Positions 39,978 to 47,123 of a stretch of 64,000 bases of DNA are shown here, piece by piece. Numbering within the stretch: position 1 is the first letter of the stretch; each line of letters begins with the position of its first letter. This DNA comes from Heyndrickxia sporothermodurans (GTDB lineage Bacteria; Bacillota; Bacilli; Bacillales; Bacillaceae_C), in NCBI GenBank assembly GCA_018333075.1, contig BORH01000011.1:1-64000 (forward strand), in the 5' to 3' direction. Both the position numbers and the translations under genes were made by a program. The notes below the pieces were generated by a model. The model ran no database searches and had not been told where the DNA came from. It saw only the letters and a list, made by a program, of their open reading frames with translations.

Positions 39978-40029
39978 TCATTTGATCCTGCATTTAATAA
40001 ATGTGCATCCTCGAGAGGATGTTAAAAAA

Positions 40030-40419
40030 ATGGAGAAAATAATGATTCGTGATTATCCACTTGATGAAAGACCTCGTGAACGGCTCGTGCAAAATGGTCC
40101 TCAGAGTTTGTCAAATCAGGAATTGTTGGCTATTTTGCTTAGAACTGGAACAAAAGAGGAATCTGTCATTCAAATGGCTAATCGATTATTGCAACATTTT
40201 GAAGGATTAAGATTATTAAAGGATGCCTCATTAGAGGAAATAATGACGATTAAAGGGATAGGTTTTGCCAAAGCTGTTCAAATACTTGCAGCCGTTGAAA
40301 TAGGGCGAAGAATAGGAAACCTTTCTTATACTGATCGCTATGTCATACGTAGTCCCGAAGACGGGGCGAATTTTGTCATGAATGAAATGAGATTTTTATC
40401 ACAAGAGCATTTTGTTTGA
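40030..40419 (+). pseudogene. radC: 5' part of radC, split by the prophage
   Basis: From ATG 40030 the frame encodes the N-terminal helix-hairpin-helix half of RadC: IRDYPLDERPRERLVQNGP, ELLAILLRTGTKEESV, IKGIGFAKAVQILAAVEIGRR, up to MRFLSQEHFV, then TGA. In B. subtilis the chain goes on HFICLYLNTKNQ into the JAB/MPN metalloprotease-like domain. Here homology stops within two codons of that point and phage sequence begins. The 3' half must lie at the far prophage end, outside the window. The ribosome binding site GAGAGG sits in a small hairpin (40006-40021). Confidence 0.9.
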
Positions 40420-40446
40420 GTATACTTTACATAAATACATTAAAAA
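40404..40446. other. prophage attachment site (attL) within radC
   Basis: The junction between radC coding sequence (ending CATTTTGTTT) and phage DNA, 28 bp from the 3' end of the serine integrase gene. The exact core cannot be fixed without the right end, but it should lie in about 40404-40425. Confidence 0.7.
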
Positions 40447-41835
40447 TTAATAGAAAGAAACCCTTGTTATTTCAACGTTTGAGCCTTCTTTAGTAAATCT
40501 TATTTCTTTAATAAACGTATTCAAAAATTGATGTTTTTCTTTTGGCATTAGGTTAGACCAATTTAAGTTAAAGTTATTAACTAGTATTTTTATTTGTTCT
40601 TGATCTACTTTTTCCTCTGGTTGTATCTCATTTAATTTTTCCTCTAATGCATTTAATCCTCTTTTTGTTTCATTCATTCTTTCAGTAAATTCTTCATCGG
40701 TCATTAAATCATTTGACCAAGCCTTTTGAAATTTTTCTCTTTGCTTTTTAATACGGTCTAGTTGTCTAGAAATTTTATTTTTTTCATTCTCTGTATCATT
40801 AGCAAGTTTAGGTATTTCATTAAAGGTTAAATTTTGCATATGTTTAATAAATGCTGCTTCTAAAACTTTCTCACTTACACTAATAGCTTTCCTTTTATTT
40901 AGAGCGCATGCTTGACAACGGTAACGATTATGTTCAGTAAAGGTTCCATCCTTCTTTTTATATACTGTTCGTTCGCTAGTTAGGTGGTTCCCACATGTTG
41001 GACATATTAATTTCATTTGATAAACAAAAAAAGAATTAACTTTTCTCTTTTTCTTATGTTGTCTTTCATTTAATAAGCTTAGGAGTTGCCTATGCTCTTC
41101 TTTCGAAATAATTCCATCATGTGTATTTTCTATAATTTCATCACGCCATCGTGTAGCGCCATAGAGGGCTGGATTTTTAAGAATAGTGAGTATTGATGTA
41201 ATATGCCATTGATAACCACGGATAGGAGGTATTCCACTATCATCCAAATAATTAGCTAATTGACGAATAGAATATCCCTGTTTAATTTTTTCAATCATAT
41301 CAAGTATAACGACTTTTTCATTATTATTTATTAATAGTTTCTCATTTTCATTTTTATCGAATCCAAAAGGAGCTTTTGCACTATATTTACCTTGTCTTGC
41401 TTTTTCGATTTGCCCCATGCGTACACGTTCACCTAGATTTTCTCGCTCCCACTGAGCCATAGCAGCAACTAGAGTTATAAACATACGCCCCATAGCGGTT
41501 GTAGTGTCATAAACTTCAGTTGCTGATTTAAACTTACAGTTATTTTCTTCAAATAAATCAAGTAATTTATACAAGTCTAAAACTGATCTTGTTAACCGAT
41601 CAAGTCTATAAACTAATACTGTATCAATTATACCTTGCTTAATGTGGTCTAACATCAATTGAAGATATGGGCGATTTGTATCTTTTGCTGAAATTCCTTC
41701 ATCTACGTAAAATTTAAAGTCTGTCCAATCTTGTACTTGGCAAAATGCTTTTAATTTTTCACGTTGAGCAGATATTGAAAAACCTTCTTTAGCTTGCTCT
41801 TCGGTTGATACCCTAACATAGATAGCAACTGTCAT
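40447..41835 (-). CDS. int: large serine recombinase (phage integrase)
   Basis: Site-specific recombinase, 462 aa. The N-terminal resolvase domain has catalytic Ser10 (IYVRVSTEEQ) and the arginine-rich loop VYRLDRLTRS. A recombinase domain (PFGFDKNENEKL...YSIRQLANYLDDSGIPP), a zinc ribbon (CPTCG ... CQAC, about 276-310) and a C-terminal coiled coil with LINALEEKL-like heptads follow. It lies next to attL and points towards it, as in most serine-integrase prophages. A recombination directionality factor cannot be identified in the window. Confidence 0.95.
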   Translation of the reverse strand: MTVAIYVRVSTEEQAKEGFSISAQREKLKAFCQVQDWTDFKFYVDEGISAKDTNRPYLQLMLDHIKQGIIDTVLVYRLDRLTRSVLDLYKLLDLFEENNCKFKSATEVYDTTTAMGRMFITLVAAMAQWERENLGERVRMGQIEKARQGKYSAKAPFGFDKNENEKLLINNNEKVVILDMIEKIKQGYSIRQLANYLDDSGIPPIRGYQWHITSILTILKNPALYGATRWRDEIIENTHDGIISKEEHRQLLSLLNERQHKKKRKVNSFFVYQMKLICPTCGNHLTSERTVYKKKDGTFTEHNRYRCQACALNKRKAISVSEKVLEAAFIKHMQNLTFNEIPKLANDTENEKNKISRQLDRIKKQREKFQKAWSNDLMTDEEFTERMNETKRGLNALEEKLNEIQPEEKVDQEQIKILVNNFNLNWSNLMPKEKHQFLNTFIKEIRFTKEGSNVEITRVSFY

Positions 41836-41893
41836 CTTAATGCTCCTTTCTATAAGAAAAGGTGGGAGCTACCCACCTATTAAATTGCTAACG

Positions 41894-42481
41894 TTAGAAA
41901 TTTAATACTACTTTTTTTAGTTTACCTATAATTTTTATATCTCTTTGTTCATCTAATATAATAGGTGGATATTTTGGATTTTCGCTTTGAAGAATTATAG
42001 CATCTTCAGATATATATACCCTTTTTAAAATAGCTTCTCCATTAATAAGTACTGCTGCAATTTCACCATTTTCTACTTCTTCTTGTTTTCTTATGAGGAG
42101 TAAATCACCTTCTTGAATTCGAGCATTAATCATACTATCTCCTTTTGCTCTAAGGTAAAAATATTCCCCACCATTTAACCAGGTTTTTGGTACATATTCA
42201 TAGCCTTCAATATCTTGATAAGCTAGCACACCGTTACCACACGAGATTGACCCTACAATTGGAAGTTTAAAAAAATCATCTCCAGGGTCTTCAGCAAAAA
42301 TTTCATCAATATTAACTTTATATACAGATGCAAGTTCTCTAATCATATTGAGACTAGGTTTTCGCTTTTCATTTTCATAATGAGAATATGTTTGTTTACT
42401 CACGCCTAATTTTTTTGCTACTTCTTCTTGAGACCAGCCTTCTATTTTTCTTAGTTCTCTTAATTTTTTTCCATACAACAT
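41894..42481 (-). CDS. CI/LexA-type phage repressor with S24 autopeptidase
   Basis: A 195-aa lysogeny repressor. HTH_XRE DNA-binding domain at about 3-58 (WSQEEVAKKLGVSKQTYSHYE). The S24 peptidase has a Cys81-Gly82 cleavage site (VGSISCGNG), nucleophile Ser116 (GDSM) and Lys153 (AILKRVY), so RecA-stimulated self-cleavage after DNA damage is expected. Transcribed leftward from a good promoter (TTGACT-17-TATACT) with RBS TGGAGGTGAT. Confidence 0.93.
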   Translation of the reverse strand: MLYGKKLRELRKIEGWSQEEVAKKLGVSKQTYSHYENEKRKPSLNMIRELASVYKVNIDEIFAEDPGDDFFKLPIVGSISCGNGVLAYQDIEGYEYVPKTWLNGGEYFYLRAKGDSMINARIQEGDLLLIRKQEEVENGEIAAVLINGEAILKRVYISEDAIILQSENPKYPPIILDEQRDIKIIGKLKKVVLNF

Positions 42482-42502
42482 TTATCACCTCCAGTTATTG
42501 AT

Positions 42503-42531
42503 AGTATAAGTTTCTAGTACAATCAAGTCAA
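42503..42531 (-). promoter_or_regulatory. repressor promoter
   Basis: On the minus strand, TTGACT (42531-42526), 17-bp spacer, TATACT (42508-42503). Confidence 0.7.
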
Positions 42532-42571
42532 CTAAATGTTTACATTTTAGATAAAAATTATTAAATGTCGG

Positions 42572-42602
42572 TGTTGACATCAACAATTTGTTGATTTATA
42601 TT
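42572..42602 (+). promoter_or_regulatory. early lytic promoter with overlapping operators
   Basis: TTGACA (42574-42579), 17-bp spacer, TATATT (42597-42602). Three TGTTGA/TCAACA half-sites alternate at 42572-42577, 42580-42585 and 42589-42594. They form two overlapping perfect palindromes, TGTTGA-CA-TCAACA and TCAACA-ATT-TGTTGA, covering the -35 and spacer. This is where the repressor and Cro would compete. Confidence 0.75.
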
Positions 42603-42604
42603 AA

Positions 42605-42622
42605 AGTCAACAGATAGGCGAC
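42605..42622 (+). repeat. 18-bp direct repeat, copy 1
   Basis: AGTCAACAGATAGGCGAC, just before the cro-like gene; 16 of 18 bases match the copy at 42846-42863. It starts with a TCAACA operator half-site. Confidence 0.7.
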
Positions 42623-42646
42623 AAAGTGAAAGTGGGTGATTATTCA

Positions 42647-42847
42647 ATGATAGGAAAAGTTGAAAGTAATATAGAGTATAAAAGAAAAGAATTAAAGTAC
42701 ACTCAGGAAGAAATTGCTAACAAATTAAATATTTCACGTCAATATTATAATGCTATTGAAAATTTTAAACGTAAGCCGTCTGTAGATTTAGCGAAAGAAT
42801 TGGCAAAGTTACTTGATCTTGAATGGACTATTTTTTTTCTATCATAG
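42647..42847 (+). CDS. Cro-like XRE transcriptional regulator
   Basis: A 66-aa single-domain HTH_XRE protein: IEYKRKELKYTQEEIANKLNISRQYYNAIENFKRKP. ATG 42647 (GGGTGA upstream) is preferred to a GTG at 42626. Divergent to the repressor and first in the lytic transcript, so it should act as Cro. Its stop codon overlaps the second 18-bp repeat. Confidence 0.8.
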   Translation: MIGKVESNIEYKRKELKYTQEEIANKLNISRQYYNAIENFKRKPSVDLAKELAKLLDLEWTIFFLS

Positions 42848-42863
42848 TCAACAAATAAGCGAC
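42846..42863 (+). repeat. 18-bp direct repeat, copy 2
   Basis: AGTCAACAAATAAGCGAC, directly after the cro-like gene, matching copy 1 at 16 of 18 positions. It may be a second regulator binding site or a relic of module duplication. Confidence 0.7.
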
Positions 42864-42883
42864 TTTAGTAAGGGGGAATTGTT

Positions 42884-42994
42884 TTGAAAACTAAAAACAT
42901 GCAAAAAATGAAAGAACAATTACTTCGCGATATTTTGAAAGAATTAATTTCTCAAGAAAATGTAGGTGAAAAAAATGCAAAACATAAAAATTAA
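42884..42994 (+). CDS. very small phage early protein
   Basis: A 36-aa frame from TTG 42884 with strong RBS AAGGGGGAA: MKTKNMQKMKEQLLRDILKE then a lysine-rich end. Probably a single helix. It overlaps the next small gene by 20 bases. Function unknown. Confidence 0.5.
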   Translation: MKTKNMQKMKEQLLRDILKELISQENVGEKNAKHKN

Positions 42995-43112
42995 TAATAA
43001 GCCACCTAACATCAGTGAGGAAACAATGCGAGAGATGGCTGCATTTTTTCTAAAAACATCTATCCCTCGTATTATAGCTAAGGAAAAGAAGAAAGTTGAG
43101 AAATTGGAATAG
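42975..43112 (+). CDS. small phage early protein
   Basis: A 45-aa basic protein from ATG 42975 (AGGTGA upstream): INNKPPNISEETMREMAAFF then a helix LKTSIPRIIAKEKKKVEKLE. Short proteins of this type are common between cro and dnaD genes of Bacillus phages; function unknown. Confidence 0.55.
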   Translation: MQNIKINNKPPNISEETMREMAAFFLKTSIPRIIAKEKKKVEKLE

Positions 43113-43209
43113 CTGGATATTAGCTTTTCTATAAATTAGTGAATGTTGAAAAAATAAAAGATGAACATTAATAGGTGAAATCATTTCAAAAGGAAGGGAA
43201 TTGATCTTT

Positions 43210-44073
43210 ATGAATTACATAAAAGAGCTTAACGCATTCTATGATTGGCTCGAAATAAATGAACTGTCGCCATCAGCCATAAATTTATGGTATGCACTGA
43301 TGCACATAAATAATAAGGCTGGATGGGTAGAAACATTTACGGTAGCTGAATCGGTGTTATGTGTTAAGACAGGATTAACTGATCGAACCCTTCGAAAAGT
43401 AAGAAATGAATTAAAACAAAAAGGAAGAATAGATTTTATTTCCCGCAAAGGTGGGAGAGCACCAATTTATAAAGTGATTTCCTTCCTATCTGCGGAAAAT
43501 AATTCCGGAGTTCAAAAAGCTAAGGAAATAAATTCCGTAGTTAGTGCCGAGGGTAGTGCCGAAGGTCGTTCCGGAGGTAGTGCCGGGGATAGTTCCGTAT
43601 TAATTAAACTAAACGAAACTAAACAAAACGAAACAAGTTCTTCTGCTGCTATGCGTGTGAATTACTTTGATCAATACATGATTTGTTTCAAAGGACAACC
43701 TAACCCAATTCAAATCCAAGAGATTAATTGTTTAATAGAGCAAGAAGGTATATCCGAAGAAGTTGTTTGTGTAGCATTTCAGAAAGCTGCTGAAGTTGGA
43801 GCTAAATATTCTTATGCAAAATCCATTTTAAATAATTGGGTACAAAAAGGAATAAAAACTGTTCATGATGTTGAAAAGGAACAGCAGTCGTTCCAACAGA
43901 AAAAGCAACAACAGTTTTATCGTGGAAAACCTAGAAGGGTAGAAAAAATCCCATCTTATTTTGAATTGGATAAGCCATCTAATCAAAAAATCTCAAAGGG
44001 TGATGCAACCACTGATGCTAATCAAATAGCACGATTAAAAGCATTGCAAGAAATGTATCGAAATATTAATTAG
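43210..44073 (+). CDS. DnaD-like replication initiation protein
   Basis: A 287-aa phage replication protein. The N-terminal winged-helix part (FYDWLEINELSPSAINLWYALMHINNKAGW, GLTDRTLRKVRNELKQKGRIDF) is joined by a low-complexity Gly/Ser linker (about 115-150) to a C-terminal DnaD/DnaB-like helical domain (FKGQPNPIQIQEINCLIEQEG, YAKSILNNWVQKGIKTVHDVE). Such proteins load helicase at the phage origin. No DnaC-like loader follows directly. ATG 43210 chosen for spacing from GGAAGGGAA. Confidence 0.88.
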   Translation: MNYIKELNAFYDWLEINELSPSAINLWYALMHINNKAGWVETFTVAESVLCVKTGLTDRTLRKVRNELKQKGRIDFISRKGGRAPIYKVISFLSAENNSGVQKAKEINSVVSAEGSAEGRSGGSAGDSSVLIKLNETKQNETSSSAAMRVNYFDQYMICFKGQPNPIQIQEINCLIEQEGISEEVVCVAFQKAAEVGAKYSYAKSILNNWVQKGIKTVHDVEKEQQSFQQKKQQQFYRGKPRRVEKIPSYFELDKPSNQKISKGDATTDANQIARLKALQEMYRNIN

Positions 44074-44256
44074 CTAAAAGAGGAATAGTTATAGGACTTC
44101 TTTATTAAGCTATCATTGATTTAAAACGTAATTTTATTCTCCAACAACCTTAGAAAATCGGTATTAAATAATAACAAAAACAATCTATATATGATCTAGA
44201 TTATCAAATACTTAAGTATGTTTTGAGCATGCAGGATACAGAATGAGGTGTAATTT

Positions 44257-44703
44257 TTGCAACGAATCTCAGCAAAGCAATTTCGCAATATGAAATCCAA
44301 AAGGTCAAAATATGGAAATAAAAAAACAGTTGTCGATGGAATTACTTTCGATAGTAAAGCCGAGGCAAAATACTACAACCAATTGAAATGGCTTAAACAA
44401 GCCAAACAGATAAAAGATTTTAAGTTGCAACCTAGATACATACTTCAAGAGGCTTTTGAAAAGAACGGGAAAAAATACAAGAAGATTGAATATGTAGCTG
44501 ATTTTGAGGTCCATAAGCTAGATGGATCGATTGAAATTATCGACATTAAAGGACATGAAACAAAAGAGTTTTTGCTTAAGAGAAAACTTTTCGAACGGAA
44601 ATACTTAGATACTCTTTCTGTTCTAGCATATGATGTTCATTTTGGTTTTATAGAATTGGATAAGTTGAAAAAATGGCAAGGGAGGAAAAAGAAGAATGGG
44701 TGA
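44257..44703 (+). CDS. DUF1064-type phage nuclease
   Basis: A 148-aa protein from TTG 44257 (AGGTGTAA upstream). It has KYGNKKTVVDGITFDSKAEAKYY, YVADFEVHKLDGSIEIIDIKG, the order E ... D ... (E/D)xK of the PD-(D/E)XK nuclease fold; DUF1064 members are phage endonuclease/resolvase-like proteins. It may act in phage recombination or replication. It overlaps the next gene by 8 bases. Confidence 0.82.
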   Translation: MQRISAKQFRNMKSKRSKYGNKKTVVDGITFDSKAEAKYYNQLKWLKQAKQIKDFKLQPRYILQEAFEKNGKKYKKIEYVADFEVHKLDGSIEIIDIKGHETKEFLLKRKLFERKYLDTLSVLAYDVHFGFIELDKLKKWQGRKKKNG

Positions 44704-44905
44704 AACAAAAATAAATCGTCGCTATATCAGCATGACACGTCGAGTAGTAGAGCATAAATACAAAGGAACGGATAATGAATTGCTACAGGTGGTAACGGTC
44801 TTTGAGGAAGGAATGAATAAACAAAGGATTAAGAAATTGAATACTTTCACTATTAACAGGTTTGTTCCTTCTGGTGATAGATACGATTGGAAAAAGAGTG
44901 GGTGA
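44696..44905 (+). CDS. small basic phage protein
   Basis: A 69-aa, very basic protein (ETKINRRYISMTRRVVEHKYKGTDNELLQVV...) translated from ATG 44696 within the end of the nuclease gene, so translationally coupled. Family unknown; possibly nucleic-acid binding on charge alone. Confidence 0.6.
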   Translation: MGETKINRRYISMTRRVVEHKYKGTDNELLQVVTVFEEGMNKQRIKKLNTFTINRFVPSGDRYDWKKSG

Positions 44906-45204
44906 GGAAATAAAAAAATCCTTGAAAAATAAAAAAGGTTGGAAGGTAAATCGTTATTTTGGAATAACCAAAAATGACTTACCAACCAAAACCTTACCGT
45001 AATTTAATTATATTTAAATAATTTGATAGAGTCGATCGGTTAAACCTCACATTTAATTGGTTACACATGGAAAAAGCTAAGAGATATATCCGAGTGACAT
45101 TTATCACAGTAATAAACCAATAATTGTAATCAGTGTTTTATTTATCTAAATATTAGTTAAATTTGTTAAATTATTTCGTAATAACTTTCAAAAGGAGGGA
45201 GGCA
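44906..45204 (+). other. non-coding gap with an imperfect dyad
   Basis: About 300 bp with no supported gene. At 44935-44995 a run of complementary blocks can fold (GGTTGG 44937-44942 with CCAACC 44982-44987; inner GTTATT with AATAAC). The rest is AT-rich without features. Confidence 0.45.
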
Positions 45205-45285
45205 ATGGAACTGAATAATATTTATCAAGGATGAAATATAGATGGTTACACAAAAGATGTAGATAAGAACCATTATACGAACTAA
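45205..45285 (+). pseudogene. probable relic of a phage DNA methyltransferase gene
   Basis: A strong ribosome binding site (AAAGGAGGGAGG) precedes ATG 45205 and the peptide MELNNIYQG, then TGA. This is the typical start of phage N4/N6 methylases (MELNxIYxGDCLE...). The same frame after the stop reads NIDGYTKDVDKNHYTN and ends at 45285. The centre of the gene seems deleted. Identification rests on nine residues and is tentative. Confidence 0.3.
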
Positions 45286-45297
45286 AAAGGAGTGGGA

Positions 45298-45513
45298 ATG
45301 ATGATTTTAACAAATGAAGAAAAAAAGTCTATTGCTAATATGGAGTCGGGGCAGTTACCTATTATATTTGATGCTGAAGTCAGAAGTAATTACCAATACG
45401 AGGTTGAAAAACCATCTAATAATGAATGGAGAGTATTGAAGTTTGCCATCATGTGTCTAGCTGTTGAGTATTTCAATACTCCTGAAGAAGTAATTAATTA
45501 TATAGAACGATGA
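45298..45513 (+). CDS. small phage protein
   Basis: A 71-aa acidic protein from ATG 45298 (or 45301), RBS AAAGGAG: TNEEKKSIANMESGQLPIIF, a strand-helix pattern ending EYFNTPEEVINYIER. Unknown function. Confidence 0.6.
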   Translation: MMILTNEEKKSIANMESGQLPIIFDAEVRSNYQYEVEKPSNNEWRVLKFAIMCLAVEYFNTPEEVINYIER

Positions 45514-45555
45514 TGAATATTGCGAAAATTATATGAAACAAGAAGGTGACTTAAC

Positions 45556-45669
45556 ATGATTTACTATACTTGTGATGATTGTGTAATAGTGGAATTGGAG
45601 ATTGAAGTAATTCCTAAGAAAAAATGTCCAAAGTGTGGTAAGTATATGGATAATATTGAGGAAGATTAG
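45556..45669 (+). CDS. 37-aa zinc-ribbon protein
   Basis: MIYYTCDDC and KKKCPKCGKYMDN: two CxxC pairs 16 residues apart, a minimal zinc ribbon. RBS GAAGGTGAC. Tiny rubredoxin-like proteins are frequent in phage early regions. Confidence 0.65.
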   Translation: MIYYTCDDCVIVELEIEVIPKKKCPKCGKYMDNIEED

Positions 45670-45784
45670 TTGACCTAGAAAAAAAGCAAATATAAAAAGA
45701 GTTAAACCATTTATAAAAACATGTCTTGTGGCATTGGATAACATGGAAATATGTTATTAATAATTTCATTTGGGAGGGAACTTG

Positions 45785-46246
45785 GTGGGAAAACAACTTT
45801 CATTTAAGCTACCTGAAATAGACAGAGAAAAGACAAAGGAAGCTGTTGAATCTGCTTTAGCAAAATATCAGTTATATGTATTAACAATCCCAGAAGAAAA
45901 ATTACCAAAAGTAACTTCTTCATTTTCAATTGTGCCTCCTACATATACCAATGAATTTCATTCCACTACAGAACAGGCAGTGATTGAGAAAGTGGATAAT
46001 GAAAAGGAGAGAAGTGAATATATAAAAAGAATTAATAAGGCTGTAAATCGTCTTGGATATAAAGAAAGAGCAATTTTAATACGTCGGTATATGTCAGCTG
46101 AAGATGTGTTTGATTATGAAGTTTATAATGATATGAACATGAGTGAAAGAACCTATCACAGAATAAAATCAAGAGCATTTTATAAGCTTGCATTTGCACT
46201 CAGGATAGAAGTATATAAACACAATCTAAGCTGTTTTACTAAGTAA
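45785..46246 (+). CDS. ArpU-family phage late-gene regulator
   Basis: A 153-aa sigma-like regulator. GTG 45785 is chosen, 7 bases after GGGAGGG; TTG 45782 is an alternative. LSFKLPEIDREKTKEAVESALAKYQ at the N-terminus, then a sigma-4-like C-terminal part KRINKAVNRLGYKERAILIRRYMS and YNDMNMSERTYHRIKSRAFYKLA. ArpU proteins activate late (packaging and morphogenesis) genes. A tyrosine recombinase follows within 16 bases, a common pairing. Confidence 0.85.
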   Translation: MGKQLSFKLPEIDREKTKEAVESALAKYQLYVLTIPEEKLPKVTSSFSIVPPTYTNEFHSTTEQAVIEKVDNEKERSEYIKRINKAVNRLGYKERAILIRRYMSAEDVFDYEVYNDMNMSERTYHRIKSRAFYKLAFALRIEVYKHNLSCFTK

Positions 46247-46262
46247 TTTTTGAGGTGATTAA

Positions 46263-46805
46263 ATGAATTTCGTTCAACCAATTCGTGATCCAGATATGAT
46301 TTTTGAAATAAAACGATTTTTAAAACAACAGAGTGAAAGAAACTATATGCTTTTTGTTACAGGAATTAATTCTGGATTAAGGATATCTGATATTCTTCCT
46401 TTACGTGTAAAAGATGCTAAAAAGCCTTACTTTAAAATAATAGAAATAAAGACAGGAAAGGATAAATTTCTTGACATGACTCCTCAACTACAAAGGGAAT
46501 TAAAAAAATATATAGAAGGTAAAGAGGATCATGAGTATTTGTTTAAAAGCCGAGAAGGAATAAATAAGCCTATTGGTAGAAGTATGGCATATAAGATTCT
46601 TCGTAAGGCAGCAGAGCATGTCGGATTAATAGACATAGGAACACACACATTAAGAAAAACTTTTGGTTATCATTTATATAAACAAACAGGCGATGTAGCT
46701 TTACTCCAAAAAATTCTCAATCATTCTGATCCTGCATTTACCCTTAGATATATAGGTATTGATCAAGATGCAATGAACAAAGCAATTAAAGAATTTAAAA
46801 TCTAG
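46263..46805 (+). CDS. short tyrosine recombinase (catalytic domain only)
   Basis: A 180-aa XerC/D-like recombinase lacking an arm-binding domain. All catalytic residues are present: R40 (GLRISD), K64, H128 and R131 (HTLRKTF), H154 and Y163. Since integration is handled by the serine integrase, this enzyme probably serves another task, for example multimer resolution or DNA processing near packaging. Downstream of arpU and closed by a terminator. Confidence 0.88.
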   Translation: MNFVQPIRDPDMIFEIKRFLKQQSERNYMLFVTGINSGLRISDILPLRVKDAKKPYFKIIEIKTGKDKFLDMTPQLQRELKKYIEGKEDHEYLFKSREGINKPIGRSMAYKILRKAAEHVGLIDIGTHTLRKTFGYHLYKQTGDVALLQKILNHSDPAFTLRYIGIDQDAMNKAIKEFKI

Positions 46806-46840
46806 CTTTATCTTAAACTTGGGATAAGGCTATTTTTTTA
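46803..46840 (+). terminator. terminator after arpU-recombinase
   Basis: TAGCTTTATC / GATAAGGCTA stem (46803-46832) followed by TTTTTTT; the stop codon is in the stem. Confidence 0.8.
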
Positions 46841-47123
46841 TTGTCTTTCTTCCTAATTATCCATATTATAGAAGTGTATAATTCATTTTTACGAAGAATG
46901 TTCCAAATAGATGTAACAAGGCTTTCAGCCTTTTAGTAGGTTCAACACAATATAAGATATGGGGAATTAAAGAAGGAGATTTGATTATTTTGTAGAAAAA
47001 TGTAGATATGGAAATAAAATAGATATAAAAATGATTATGTAACAATCCTTAGAAAGAATTAAATAGGGGTCACCAAGCTGTGGTTTTACTATAAAGAAAT
47101 AAATTATTTATAAGGGGTATTTT
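46841..47123 (+). other. gap before the cargo operon
   Basis: About 280 bp without a supported gene. A short AAGGCT/AGCCTT hairpin with TTTT sits at 46918-46936. A promoter for the following operon must lie here, but no strong -35/-10 pair stands out. Confidence 0.4.
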
